Positions 53,766 through 63,638 are shown, counted from the stretch's first letter. The stretch: 64,000 bases of DNA from Pleurocapsa sp. PCC 7327 (GCF_000317025.1 NC_019689.1:4449501-4513500), one strand, 5' to 3'. Numbers and translations are program-made. Notes: generated from the letters alone by a model not told the origin.

Positions 53766-55040
53766 TTATCCTAACCGCTCGAACAAAGCAGCTAAAATAG
53801 TGTTAGAAAATAAAAATCCTTCGGGATCGGTTAATCTTATTTTATTGCGAATTGTTAATTGCGAATTGTCTCGACTTTCTGTTGTTATCCATTCTACCCA
53901 ACCTTGTTGCGTATAAGGATGCAAACAAGTCCAAATTTTCTCTAAAATTTCTTCTCCAAATTGCTGACAAAGCTGAGATAAATCTACTCCTTCTGCAAGG
54001 CGCAATCCGAGCATTAGTGTTTCCAAAAGGCGATCGCACTCCGAAGTTTCTGGACAATCGATCGCGTCATGATTTTCTTTCAATTGTTGTACCCAGGCAT
54101 AATATTCAACTCTCGTGCGCGGGCGAGTAAATCGCTGTCTCCTAACATAACTAGCAGCTCCCATACCAAAGCCATAAAAAGCTTGATTCTCCCAATAAGC
54201 GCAATTGTGGCGGCATTGATAGCCCTCTCGGGCATAATTAGAAATTTCGTAATGTTGATATCCTGCCCTTGTTAACATTTGCTGGGCGAGACGATACATT
54301 TGGGCGGTCATTTCATCCGTTGGTAAAGGAGTTTCTCCGGGTTGATATTGCTTGCCAAAAGCGGTGACGGGTTCGAGTACCAAGTCATAACAAGAAAGGT
54401 GTTTGGGCGAAAGCGCGATCGCACTCTCAACAGAGGCTTGCCATTGTTCTAACGTTTGATGCGGCAAACCCGAAATCAGATCTATGCTGAAATTATCCGC
54501 ACCGGCTTGGCGAATTAAATCAACTGCCGCAAAGATATCGCTAACGGAATGCGATCGCCCGCAAAGTTGCAGTAATTCGTCCTGAAAGGCTTGCACTCCC
54601 AGACTGACACGATTGACTCCAGCCTGAAGATACCCTTGCAACTGTTCTAAGGTAAATGTTCCTGGATCCATCTCTATGGAAATTTCTGCATCCGAGGCGA
54701 TCCCGAAGCATTGCGAGAGCGTTTCTAAGATGCGTTCTAAATATTTGACTGGCAGTAGGGAAGGAGTTCCTCCGCCAAAGAAAACCGTTTCTAATGGCTG
54801 TCCGAATCCGGGTGCAACTGCGATTTCTTGGCACAACACTTCAACATACTCAGCAATAGAAACGGAGGTGTTAATGTTGGTTTTATTTCCCAGTACGGAG
54901 ATCGGAAAATCGCAGTAATAGCAGCGCCGACGACAAAAGGGAATATGAATGTAAGCAAAACGAGGAAGATCGGTTTGAACTATATCTTGGGCTATTTTTT
55001 GCCTGGAAAAATTTTGAGTTTCTAGCTGTATTTCTCTCAT
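53766..55040 (-). CDS. hemW: radical SAM haem chaperone HemW
   Basis: 424 residues. YIHIPFCRRRCYYCDF contains the 4Fe-4S cysteines C36, C40 and C43 and the extra histidine H32 typical of HemW rather than HemN. FFGGGTPSLLP and GLPHQTLEQW are further family blocks, and the C-terminal HemN domain is present (YGFGMGAASYVRRQRFTRPR). HemW delivers haem to membrane proteins. The rnc gene follows nine bases after it. Confidence 0.93.
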   Translation of the reverse strand: MREIQLETQNFSRQKIAQDIVQTDLPRFAYIHIPFCRRRCYYCDFPISVLGNKTNINTSVSIAEYVEVLCQEIAVAPGFGQPLETVFFGGGTPSLLPVKYLERILETLSQCFGIASDAEISIEMDPGTFTLEQLQGYLQAGVNRVSLGVQAFQDELLQLCGRSHSVSDIFAAVDLIRQAGADNFSIDLISGLPHQTLEQWQASVESAIALSPKHLSCYDLVLEPVTAFGKQYQPGETPLPTDEMTAQMYRLAQQMLTRAGYQHYEISNYAREGYQCRHNCAYWENQAFYGFGMGAASYVRRQRFTRPRTRVEYYAWVQQLKENHDAIDCPETSECDRLLETLMLGLRLAEGVDLSQLCQQFGEEILEKIWTCLHPYTQQGWVEWITTESRDNSQLTIRNKIRLTDPEGFLFSNTILAALFERLG

Positions 55041-55314
55041 TAATACCTTCCTGAATAAAACAATAATATTGATTCTTAATAGGATTAATTATGTTTCAAA
55101 AACTAATCTCTTCTTTCCCCTCGATTTAAAACACAATTGAAAGAACTCCTTTCCGGACAGAAGCCGGTCTTGGTAGACTCCTCTAAAGGGGGTTTAGTCT
55201 GCTTTACAAACCGTAATTTTTGGGGATTTTCCAAATTTTTACAGATTCTGTTCCGATTGTAATTAAGGCAACACTTTTAACCAAAAAAGCACGAAACTTT
55301 GGCGATCGAAGAGA

Positions 55315-55320
55315 TATAAT
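55315..55320 (+). promoter_or_regulatory. candidate -10 element upstream of the PIN/TRAM gene
   Basis: A perfect TATAAT is seen 81 bases before the start at 55402. A good -35 is not evident. The remaining 55041-55314 contains a CCGG-ACAGAAG-CCGG stem and no gene. Confidence 0.4.
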
Positions 55321-55401
55321 AGGGACGTTTCATATCTTTCATCAACAAAGTTTCTCGAATTTATAACCCGAACTCCCAAGGAGTTTCATTGGATCGGAAA
55401 C

Positions 55402-56490
55402 ATGCTTGACGCAATCATTATTATTCTATTCATCCTAGCAGCCGCCGGAGTCGGCTTTGATAGCGTCGATTTGCTGCCACGTGCGATACAGGAGCAAATT
55501 TCTAATATTGAGGCGTTGCGGTGGTTAACGGCTGGTTTTACCTCGATTATCGGTTTGGCACTCGGTCTAGTTGCCCAAACCACCTATCGTCGCATAGAAG
55601 CCCAGATTCGCAAAACCTCAATTGAAACGATTCTGACGCGAGCAGTGGGGCTAGTCGTCGGACTCCTAATTGCTAACTTGATGCTAGCACCGATCTTTCT
55701 GCTACCTATTCCTGAAGAATTCGCTTTCATCAAGCCAATGATGGCAATTTTGGGCAGCGTTATCTTCTCCTTTCTAGGCATTAGTTTAGCTGATACCCAC
55801 GGGCGCACCTTTTTACGACTGATCGATCCCAACAGCATCGAAACCATGCTAGTTGCAGAAGGAACGCTGCAACCAGCCACCAGTAAGATTATCGATACCA
55901 GCTGTATTATCGATGGTCGGATCGAGCAACTATTGGCAACTGGCTTTATTGAGGGGCAAATTCTCGTACCTCAGTTTGTCTTGCAGGAATTGCAGCAGCT
56001 AGCCGATGCCAGCAACGATCAAAAACGGGTTCGAGGGCGAAGAGGACTCGATATTCTCAATCGCATCCAAGAAGCCTTTCCAGAACAAATTATCATTCAT
56101 CCGGCTGATTACGAAGATCTGACAGCCGTGGATGCTAAGTTGATTCGTTTGGCACAGGAAATCAACGCTACGCTGCTTACTAACGACTACAACCTCAGTA
56201 AAGTCGCCAACCTACAAAAAGTGGCGATTCTCAACGTCAACGATTTAGCACAGGCAATCCGTCCCATTTATCTTCCCGGCGACACGATCGAGTTAAAAAT
56301 CCTTAAGCCGGGTAAAGAACCAACCCAAGGAGTCGGCTATCTCGAAGACGGGACGATGGTAGTCGTGGAAGAAGGCAAAGATTATGTGGGGGGAGAAGTG
56401 CGAGTCATCGTGACTTCCGCCCTGCAAACTTCGGCGGGACGAATGATTTTTGCCAAGCCACAATCGGTTGTGGCATCGTCAGAAGTATAA
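55402..56490 (+). CDS. PIN/TRAM domain membrane protein
   Basis: 362 residues. Four N-terminal spans (about residues 3-20, 42-60, 80-103, 112-131) are followed by a PIN nuclease domain beginning KIIDTSCIIDGRI (Asp165), with LPQ..LQELQQLADASN and LLTNDYNLSKVA acids, then a TRAM domain (GDTIELKILKPGKEPTQGVG). The layout matches YacL-type proteins of Gram-positives and cyanobacteria, thought to process RNA at the membrane. It converges on the kinase gene. Confidence 0.93.
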   Translation: MLDAIIIILFILAAAGVGFDSVDLLPRAIQEQISNIEALRWLTAGFTSIIGLALGLVAQTTYRRIEAQIRKTSIETILTRAVGLVVGLLIANLMLAPIFLLPIPEEFAFIKPMMAILGSVIFSFLGISLADTHGRTFLRLIDPNSIETMLVAEGTLQPATSKIIDTSCIIDGRIEQLLATGFIEGQILVPQFVLQELQQLADASNDQKRVRGRRGLDILNRIQEAFPEQIIIHPADYEDLTAVDAKLIRLAQEINATLLTNDYNLSKVANLQKVAILNVNDLAQAIRPIYLPGDTIELKILKPGKEPTQGVGYLEDGTMVVVEEGKDYVGGEVRVIVTSALQTSAGRMIFAKPQSVVASSEV

Positions 56491-56498
56491 ACTTGCCT

Positions 56499-57767
56499 TC
56501 ATTTGAGAACTCGCCGCTGAAATTCTTCTGCTTGCTTTGGATCGGGAATTTTGTCAGCTAAAGCTTCCACAAAGTCTCTAGGAGAGATGGTAGGATTTTT
56601 ACTCAGAATTCGCTGGCAAATAATAGAAGCCATCGGTCCGATGAATTGGGCGAGTTCTTGCTGGCAGCGAGAGATAAAATTTGGATCGAGTCCAGAGTCG
56701 TCTGTTGTCGCCCGTGCTAGAACTTTTGGCGGAGCGCGATCGGGTAGTGGTCGAGTCGCTTGTACGGTAGTTGTCTCTATTTCTGGAGAAGCGGGCTTTT
56801 GTTGCAAGGGTTCGATCGCAACGGACGTTTTCATGCGAGAGTGGGGATCGCTGCCGTACAAACTGCGATAAATTTCTTCTAACTCGCGCAGGATGACTTC
56901 TGCCGATTTCGGTCGCTGGCTGGGTAAGCGTGCCATCATGCGATCGAGGAAATCGGCAAACATAGGAGAAACATTGGGCGCAGCCTCTCGCCAGCGCAAA
57001 TCGTCTACATAGGAATCGTAAAATTCACTGGGATGTTTGCCCGTCAGCAAATAAACAATGGTACGTCCTAACGCAAAAAAATCCGATTCGGGAACAGCCT
57101 GACCGTTGAGTTGTTCGAGAGGACTGTACCCAGCCGAAAACAGCCCCGTAACTTGTCCTTCGGATCGCTTTGATAAGTAGGTTTCCGTTACTTCTCGCGC
57201 CGTGCCAAAGTCGATCAATACCAACTGTCCGTCGGCTCGGAGCATAATATTGGAGGGCTTAATATCTCGATGAAAAAAGTGATGGCTGTGAATCTCTTTC
57301 AAAATTGAGACTAGCTCGATCGACCATTGAATGGCTCGTTTCTCGCTAATGCAAGACCCCCTGCGATTGATATATTCTTTGAGATCGAGTCCCTCGATTT
57401 TTTCCATCACCAGACAGTGCAAGGGATCGGCACTATTGTGAGGATAATAAACAAAATAAGCATCCGGTTCGACTTTCGGAATTCCTGGATGGTTTAATCT
57501 CGCTAAAAATTGTGCTTCTCGTTGAAAAAGCTCGACGTACTTGGGATGATTATAAGTCAGAACTTTCAGGACTTTCAGAGCGCTTTGACTTTCGTACCCA
57601 GCTTGCGAATCCTTGACTTCATAGGTTTTGCCAAATCCTCCCCCTCCTAATTGTTGCGTGACGCGATAGCGCCCCTCTAGCAGTAACTCAGAGCCACAGC
57701 TGACACAAAAGAGAAGTGAATCTTTATTAATGGGATTGGGACAGCGAGGATTAATGCAAAGGCTCAT
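56499..57767 (-). CDS. zinc-ribbon Ser/Thr protein kinase
   Basis: 422 residues. A four-cysteine N-terminal ribbon (C4, C9, C21, C24) precedes a Hanks-type kinase: GGGGFGKTYEV, HRDIKPSN at 166-173 and DFGTARE at 186-192. No membrane span is seen, unlike the kinase at 12020. The C-terminal 80 residues (FISRCQQELAQFIGPMASII) form a separate helical domain common in cyanobacterial kinases of this type. Targets are unknown. Confidence 0.93.
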   Translation of the reverse strand: MSLCINPRCPNPINKDSLLFCVSCGSELLLEGRYRVTQQLGGGGFGKTYEVKDSQAGYESQSALKVLKVLTYNHPKYVELFQREAQFLARLNHPGIPKVEPDAYFVYYPHNSADPLHCLVMEKIEGLDLKEYINRRGSCISEKRAIQWSIELVSILKEIHSHHFFHRDIKPSNIMLRADGQLVLIDFGTAREVTETYLSKRSEGQVTGLFSAGYSPLEQLNGQAVPESDFFALGRTIVYLLTGKHPSEFYDSYVDDLRWREAAPNVSPMFADFLDRMMARLPSQRPKSAEVILRELEEIYRSLYGSDPHSRMKTSVAIEPLQQKPASPEIETTTVQATRPLPDRAPPKVLARATTDDSGLDPNFISRCQQELAQFIGPMASIICQRILSKNPTISPRDFVEALADKIPDPKQAEEFQRRVLK

Positions 57768-58036
57768 CCGAGTGATAGATTGACGATTGATAAATTAATG
57801 TCTTTCCCGACTCTATAGGGTACTTTTGTGCGCTATATGCTCGATCGCCTAAGTGACCCTGACTTCTCTATTGTCTCTGAGGTAACGGCTAATTGCCACC
57901 ATAATTTAGCGATCGCTTAGAATTCCCAATTATTAGTCCTCAGCATAGTTTTTAACAACTAAAAACTTATAAAAACTTAAATTTCACTAATAAAAAGGAA
58001 TAATTAGGAAAAATTCTTTACTTTAGAGCGAGTGAC

Positions 58037-58855
58037 TCAAGCTAACAAGCGATCGCACACACTGACTACTGCGGTTGCCCAACCTTGGCAACCGGGTGCG
58101 GGAGCGACTTGCCAGCCTCGCCCCATCAAACCCGGATGGGGTGCTTTTGCGCTAGGAACGACGATAGGAACATCTACGGCTTCAAGCATAGCTAAATCGT
58201 TGGGGCTGTTGCCCAATCCCACCGTAATCAGTTTTTCCTCTGCTTTAGGAAATCGATAATGCCGAACTAACCAGCGAACGGCTTTGCCTTTGCCAGCACC
58301 GCTGCCGATTAGATGAGAAAAGCGATCCCCGACGACGACTTGAAACCCCTGCGCCTCAACCGCTTGTTGTAGCTGCTGTTGCGAAACGCGATCGGGAGTA
58401 AGAAATGGCTCTGTAAACTCCCGCGCTTTTGCCCGTTTGACTTCTTGCTCGGATAGTCCGGTCAGTTGCCCGATCTCTTGTTCGCTGAGATCGCCAAAGC
58501 CTCGCAATCGTTCCCCAAGCATCTTTGCAACTGCCGCGAGTCCTTGTCGAGCTTCTGCATAGGTACAGCCCAAAAGTTCGAGTTGATAGCCTTCCCGCTC
58601 GATTTTTGCGCTCAAGACAAACTGTTTTGAGTCGAGGGGGACAAAAACAGCACTCCCATTTTCAACGATAAAGGGATCGCCCAGATTGAGTTCTTGACGT
58701 AGCGTCTCGACTTCCTGGCGCGTTTTACTGGTAACGGGAATGACGGGAATTTGCTTAGCTTGGAGTTCCTTTAAGACGGGAAGGGCTGCATCACAACGAT
58801 AATCGTCTTGGTTAAGCAGAGTTCCGTCTAAATCGGTAAAAATAATTATTGCCAT
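58037..58855 (-). CDS. HAD phosphatase, mannosyl-3-phosphoglycerate phosphatase-like
   Basis: 272 residues from the ATG at 58855. HAD motif I is IFTDLDGTLL (Asp8 and Asp10); a C2B cap with TSKTRQEVETLRQEL, IVENGSAVFVP and GKAVRWLVRHY follows, ending GLGNSPNDLAMLEAVD. This matches the MPGP branch of HAD-IIB enzymes, which make mannosyl- or glucosylglycerate, compatible solutes. The synthase partner is not in the window, so the substrate is inferred from family only. Confidence 0.85.
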   Translation of the reverse strand: MAIIIFTDLDGTLLNQDDYRCDAALPVLKELQAKQIPVIPVTSKTRQEVETLRQELNLGDPFIVENGSAVFVPLDSKQFVLSAKIEREGYQLELLGCTYAEARQGLAAVAKMLGERLRGFGDLSEQEIGQLTGLSEQEVKRAKAREFTEPFLTPDRVSQQQLQQAVEAQGFQVVVGDRFSHLIGSGAGKGKAVRWLVRHYRFPKAEEKLITVGLGNSPNDLAMLEAVDVPIVVPSAKAPHPGLMGRGWQVAPAPGCQGWATAVVSVCDRLLA

Positions 58856-59124
58856 TTTTAATCCGTCATCCGTCATTTGTTAGTAGGGACGCTTCGATCT
58901 ATCTATAAAAATGCTAGAGATTTCCCAACAGTTACTGTCAAAAACCCTCCCGTACAATGGTTATGTAAATTCCCTAAAATCTTACTACAAATCCCCGGAG
59001 AGGGAGAAACGGGAGTGTGGGGCATTGGTTTTTCTATACTCACTCATCCCCTTCCCATACCTTCCACACTTAGTCGTTAATTGCTTCTCCGTTCCCCAAT
59101 CTCCCCGTCTCCCCTGCTCTCTAT

Positions 59125-59865
59125 TTATGGGCTGCGTTCGATAATAACTTCTCTTCCACCATCAGAAGCAGCAGGACGAATATAGTTAGGATTTTCTCGC
59201 AACGAGGTATTAAAAGGATTGGGTAAATCCCGCGTTCTTATTCTCGGTAGAGACGATTGCTGTTGTAGAGTATCTTTATAGAGTGCCTCTAGCAATTCTG
59301 CATCTCTAGTAATTTGATTTTCTGGGAAAGATGCTGGTACCTGAAAAGGAATAATCCCCAATTCATTGTTCAGTTGCCCTAATGGATCGGTGCCCTCGAA
59401 AAAGTCGCCGGAATTGTGAGAGAAAGCCCGGTTAAAGGTTTCCGATAATGCTTCGGTCGAGGCAGCAGTTGCCGATGTCTCCTCTCTAGTCGTCATTGCC
59501 GATTCTAGCATCCGACGTTCGACTGCTTGCAAACAGGCATTCATCCCAGCTGCAAATTCGTAGCGGGTTAGAGGGCGATTGCCTCGGTATGTGCGATCGG
59601 GGTAGCCGACCACACAGCCATATTCTTCTACTAAATTCTGCAATGCCTCAAAAGCCCATTCTCCTGGAGCAACATCGCTGAACTGGGCGATACTTGTCAC
59701 TTGTGCCAGTAACTTCTCTCTATCTTCGTTGCTATAGGAAGCGAGTTGATTCGCTGTTAGCACCGAGATTGGGACTTCGCCTGCGTTAGCCAATGATGGC
59801 ACGAGAGCGGACGTACCAAAAGCCGCTAGGATAAGGAAGGAAGATTTCCAAACGATCTTAGACAT
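59125..59865 (-). CDS. secreted SLH-domain protein, porin N-terminus without barrel
   Basis: 246 residues with a signal peptide (SSFLILAAFGTSALVPSLAN). Residues about 55-115 are one SLH repeat (VTSIAQFSDVAPGEWAFEAL, GCVVGYPDRTYRGNRPLTRY, EFAAGMNACLQAVERRM), as at the N-terminus of cyanobacterial iron-uptake porins. Those proteins continue with a coiled coil and an OprB-type barrel to over 500 residues. Here a short polar tail follows instead. It may anchor to peptidoglycan without forming a channel. Monocistronic. Confidence 0.85.
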   Translation of the reverse strand: MSKIVWKSSFLILAAFGTSALVPSLANAGEVPISVLTANQLASYSNEDREKLLAQVTSIAQFSDVAPGEWAFEALQNLVEEYGCVVGYPDRTYRGNRPLTRYEFAAGMNACLQAVERRMLESAMTTREETSATAASTEALSETFNRAFSHNSGDFFEGTDPLGQLNNELGIIPFQVPASFPENQITRDAELLEALYKDTLQQQSSLPRIRTRDLPNPFNTSLRENPNYIRPAASDGGREVIIERSP

Positions 59866-60046
59866 TTTTATTGATGGCTCCTCACCAGGGAAAAATAGCT
59901 AAAACAAATTTTTCTGGATAGTGCTAATTGCTTTTCATGCAATAAATTGAATTAACTTTCTAAAAAGTTAATCTACATAAATTAATTTTAACTGAAATCA
60001 CAGAAAACAAAGCCTCCTCGCTTGAGTTCTCTTGACACTGCCACCT

Positions 60047-60661
60047 ATGAAAACCAATTCCCAAGCTAACGTCTTAGTTACTACCGCCGACTTGTCTGCC
60101 ATACGCCAGCTACTTTTAGACTTATTCGTTCGTTTGGCCTACAAAGAAGGAGATTTTGTCCTGTCTTCAGGACAGCGCAGCAACTATTACATCAATGGCA
60201 AACAAGTCACCCTTACGGCAGAAGGAGCCTTAGCTATCGGTCGTTTATTACTTTCCATGTTGCCAGAAGATACTCAATCCGTAGCCGGTTTGACGCTGGG
60301 TGCCGATCCTATAGTGACGGCGGTGAGCGTAGTGTCAGCCTACGAAAATCGACCCATTCCCGCACTTATCGTTCGCAAAGAGGCAAAAGGACACGGAACG
60401 CGAGCTTATCTCGAAGGTCCGACTCTCCCATCTGGGGCAAAAGTTGTCGTCCTAGAAGATGTCGTGACAACCGGAAAATCGGCAATGCTAGCAGTGGAAA
60501 GATTGCGAGCCGCTGGTTACGCAGTCGAGCAAGTTATTGCCCTAGTAGATCGGGAGCAAGGAGGCACAGAATTTTATCATTCACAAGGACTTAAGTTTCA
60601 AGCGCTCTTTTCTATTGAGGAAATTCGGCAGCGTTACGCTCAGATAGAATCCGAGCGATGA
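60047..60661 (+). CDS. pyrE: orotate phosphoribosyltransferase
   Basis: 204 residues from the ATG at 60047. PyrE joins orotate and PRPP into orotidylate in pyrimidine synthesis. The PRPP loop VVVLEDVVTTGKSAM, the SSGQRSNYYINGKQVTL opening and RKEAKGHGTRAYLEGP match the family well. Length normal. It stands alone; a MITE-like repeat lies directly after it. Confidence 0.95.
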   Translation: MKTNSQANVLVTTADLSAIRQLLLDLFVRLAYKEGDFVLSSGQRSNYYINGKQVTLTAEGALAIGRLLLSMLPEDTQSVAGLTLGADPIVTAVSVVSAYENRPIPALIVRKEAKGHGTRAYLEGPTLPSGAKVVVLEDVVTTGKSAMLAVERLRAAGYAVEQVIALVDREQGGTEFYHSQGLKFQALFSIEEIRQRYAQIESER

Positions 60662-60680
60662 CTTAAACTTAAACATATTT

Positions 60681-60818
60681 ATACCAATTCGCCGATGCTC
60701 CTCCACTTCGTGGGAGTCCGCGTCGGTTCGCAATTATCAGTTCGCAATTAGTCAGCAGCTCCCTGTGTAAGGCTTTTTCGTTGAGCATTTGTAGCGTTCT
60801 TTTTTAGAAATGGGATTA
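60681..60818. mobile_element. MITE-like repeat, copy 2 (138 bp)
   Basis: The inverse of 11666-11804. It starts ATACCAATTCGCCGATGCTC and ends TTAGAAATGGGATTA. The rest of the 60662-61093 gap contains a protein-like plus-strand stretch at 60840-60970 (EDLYSVIVGEQFRFGKEASM) with no start, too weak to call. Confidence 0.7.
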
Positions 60819-61093
60819 CAATTCGCAATTGGAACGATTCTCCTCGCGCTGCATCTGAAGACTTGTATAGCGTGATTGTCGGGGAGCAATTTCGCTTTGG
60901 GAAAGAGGCATCGATGCTGTCAAAGGTTATTGTTGTAGGCGATTCCTCCAATTACGAATTGGTTCGATCGCCCTAGAAAGCTATAGATTGTTGTCAATCG
61001 CTTATGTTTATAGAAGTTAGTAATATACCCGAACGATGAACGAGTAGGGGTAAGGAAATCTCGCCCCTACTGTGACTTTACGATCTCTTTTCT

Positions 61094-61693
61094 TTAATAA
61101 AACCAGCTCAGCCAACCGCGCTTATAGTTTCCTGATGGAATACTAATAAGTGGACCTCGTGTTGGAATATAGCGCCTACAAGCTTTGGGTTGCGTCCGAT
61201 CCATTACGCACGCAAGTGGATCTTTATAAGAGCCATTTAGACTAAATAGATCTTCGCGCTGGCTGCTGTTTTCACAGTCGGCTGATTCGCTGGCAACCAA
61301 ACACACATCCATTCTGTAATTTACTTTTCCTGTAGTCTCATCTTTTAGTTCTGTGCGTTTGGACGAGAAATATGGTTGTTCGCCTCGATCGTATTTACTT
61401 TGTAATTTTTGAGCCATTTGCTGACACAAGGCTTTGGCTGAATCGCCAGAGAATAAGTATTCTGAATGCCAGCTAAAGATCGGGGTAAGCGTGGGGTTTC
61501 CTCGTTCGTCTCTGCCAATCGCAAATGTTGTTGGCGGACTGTTATTGGCATCGCAGATGAAGGTCACCTTCGACTCTTGTGGTGCCTGCTCTTGCGATAC
61601 AGTCTGACTAAAAGTTACGGTAGCATCCAGCGCCGCGATGCCGATCGCGATCGCTCCCGCTGTCAAAATTTTAGGAATAGGTTTTGCGATCAT
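61094..61693 (-). CDS. COP23-domain secreted protein
   Basis: 199 residues with a signal peptide (ILTAGAIAIGIAALDATVTF). The mature part carries VTFICDANNSPPTTFAIG, IFSWHSEYLFSGDSAKALCQ, YFSSKRTELK and VCLVASESADCE, the usual COP23 core with its cysteines. It is distinct from the shorter-motif COP23 at 13747. No function is established for the family beyond peripheral membrane location. Monocistronic. Confidence 0.82.
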   Translation of the reverse strand: MIAKPIPKILTAGAIAIGIAALDATVTFSQTVSQEQAPQESKVTFICDANNSPPTTFAIGRDERGNPTLTPIFSWHSEYLFSGDSAKALCQQMAQKLQSKYDRGEQPYFSSKRTELKDETTGKVNYRMDVCLVASESADCENSSQREDLFSLNGSYKDPLACVMDRTQPKACRRYIPTRGPLISIPSGNYKRGWLSWFY

Positions 61694-62109
61694 AATTTCG
61701 TTCCCTCCCGATCGATTTTAGTTCCCTCTCAATCCATTGAGCAAGTGTCATAGAAAAGTACCAATCTCTCGACTTTCCAGCCCGACCGATTGATTTTCGA
61801 GATCTTCTGTTAACTACAAATTGAAGATTAAATATTCCCGATTCTTTTTTGGTGGGCGATCGCTTGTCTAAAGACTTAAGTGTCATTATTTCGCATAGCT
61901 CATCGGGAAAGCTTATTGCGCGATCGCTAGTTATTCCCTCATATCTTTATTCCAAGGGCGATTAGATAGCTCTTCCATCTTATAAAAGATTTCCGATCGA
62001 ATATTACAGTTTTACTGAGATAGTTGTCACCCATACGATCGAAGATCCGTAATTTTACGATTGGATGACCGATAAATCGACAATACATTATAGGAAGAGG
62101 ACTCTAAAC
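61694..62109. other. intergenic region upstream of COP23 and the IS4 element
   Basis: Nothing coding is convincing. It includes HIP1-type sites near 61860 and 61920 and probably the COP23 promoter on the minus strand. Confidence 0.4.
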
Positions 62110-63212
62110 CGAATGGCACTAAGATAAGGGGAACGCCTTGCGCAATCAACATCGCAGACTTTGTAAGTGCTGAGGTTAGAATGCGTCGCGCGTGCAATGA
62201 CGATCCAAAATGTTTTCAATTGGGAGAAAAAGCTTTCAAGCCCGTAAAATACTTTTTTGGAACTTGAAAGCCAATTGGAATAATAATATTGTGACAAATC
62301 GTGTCAGAATTCTTCAAGAAAAATTTAGGCAGAGTCTGGGACTACCGTTTGAGAATTTATTGCCGTCATGGGAGATTCAAAAAGTTATCGATGAATTAAA
62401 AGTTAAATATCGTCGGCGATTATTTGACCCAATAGTAACTCTTGAAAACTACTTTGGGCATGGAAGTTTTACGAGGTAAAACTCCCGCTATGGTAGGTAA
62501 AGAACTTTATGTTTATTTGCTTGCCTACAATTTGTTACGTACCTTAATGTGGGAATCTGGTACGACTTACGGTGTGCCACCAGTACGCTTATCATTACAA
62601 GGAACTCGTCATCACTTGCATAATTTTATTCCTCAATTATTAGCTGCTTCATCCGCACAACTTCATCAAATTTATCGGACTTTACTAAAAGTTGTTGTTC
62701 ACAAGTCGGTGAGCGATCGCCCCGGCAGAAGTGAACCAAGAGTTCGTAAACGTCGCCCTAAAGCTTATCCTTTGATGAAGCAGCCTAGACATCAGTACGC
62801 CGAACAATGGCAAACTGCTTGAATGATAAGTGTTTCCACTTATCTTAGTGCCATTCTTCCATGCCCAAAGTAGTTTTCAAGAGTTACTATTGGGTCAAAT
62901 AATCGCCGACGATATTTAACTTTTAATTCATCGATAACTTTTTGAATCTCCCATGACGGCAATAAATTCTCAAACGGTAGTCCCAGACTCTGCCTAAATT
63001 TTTCTTGAAGAATTCTGACACGATTTGTCACAATATTATTATTCCAATTGGCTTTCAAGTTCCAAAAAAGTATTTTACGGGCTTGAAAGCTTTTTCTCCC
63101 AATTGAAAACATTTTGGATCGTCATTGCACGCGCGACGCATTCTAACCTCAGCACTTACAAAGTCTGCGATGTTGATTGCGCAAGGCGTTCCCCTTATCT
63201 TAGTGCCATTCG
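62110..63212. mobile_element. rearranged IS4-family element with 357-bp inverted arms
   Basis: The left arm 62110-62466 is repeated in inverse order at 62856-63212, apparently without mismatch. Both outer ends begin CGAATGGCACTAAGATAAGG, and a third copy of the terminal repeat (AATGGCACTAAGATAAGTGG inverted) sits inside at 62836-62855, the original right end. The loop holds the transposase C-terminus. The DNA could fold into a long hairpin. No target duplication is evident. Confidence 0.85.
62210..62822 (+). pseudogene. IS4-family transposase with internal deletion
   Basis: The N-terminal 80 residues (MFSIGRKSFQARKILFWNLK through KYRRRLFDPIVTL) fuse out of frame to the C-terminal part (TTLGMEVLRGKTPAMVGKEL, LSLQGTRHHLHNFIPQLL, RPGRSEPRVRKRRPKAYPLM), which stops at 62822. 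Well over half of the enzyme, including the first two catalytic aspartates, is gone. A second, inverted copy of the N-terminal piece lies at 62856-63112. Not functional. Confidence 0.88.
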
Positions 63213-63272
63213 ACTATAGAGACGATCACACCCAACCCGCAAGCAGGCACTTTTTCGTGAGGTAGGTACCAT

Positions 63273-63638
63273 TTGGTTGCAAATGTGAACCCACAGGATA
63301 ATCAAGGTCAGAAAAATTTTTCTGTTGCTTCAAGCAGGCTCATTAAGATGTTTGAGGATTGCATTGGGTGTAAATGGACGCTTCACATTTTGATCCAAAT
63401 TCAGCGCGGTGTGAACCGTCCACGAGCTTTGGTGAAGACAAAACCGGGATTAACAACCAAGGTACTGAATGAACGTCTTGCTAAGATGGTTCAATTTGGA
63501 ATTTTGGAGAAATTAAGCTACCCTGAAATTCCTCCGCGTGTTGAGTACCAATTGACTCCTTTCGGGAAAGAGTTTCTCGAAATCCTTGATCGCGTTGAAG
63601 AGCTACACTGCAAATTCACGAGTGACTTGCAGGAATAA
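63273..63638 (+). CDS. HxlR-family transcriptional regulator
   Basis: Up to 121 residues from a TTG at 63273; the core begins MFEDCIGCKWTLHILIQIQR (ATG 63348). The winged-helix block GLTTKVLNERLAKMVQFGIL and YPEIPPRVEYQLTPFGKEFL are typical HxlR, and the CIGCKW pair may sense redox or aldehydes. It follows the IS4 element by 60 bases, so its promoter may be partly supplied by the element. The target gene is unknown. Confidence 0.85.
   Translation: MVANVNPQDNQGQKNFSVASSRLIKMFEDCIGCKWTLHILIQIQRGVNRPRALVKTKPGLTTKVLNERLAKMVQFGILEKLSYPEIPPRVEYQLTPFGKEFLEILDRVEELHCKFTSDLQE

Noticed and set aside
60840-60975. Protein-like plus-strand stretch after the repeat behind pyrE
   Set aside because: There is no start and no recognised family; it is too short to separate from chance, so only mentioned in the repeat entry.
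61671-61886. 71-residue minus-strand frame upstream of COP23
   Set aside because: It overlaps the COP23 signal peptide in another frame and is compositionally unremarkable.
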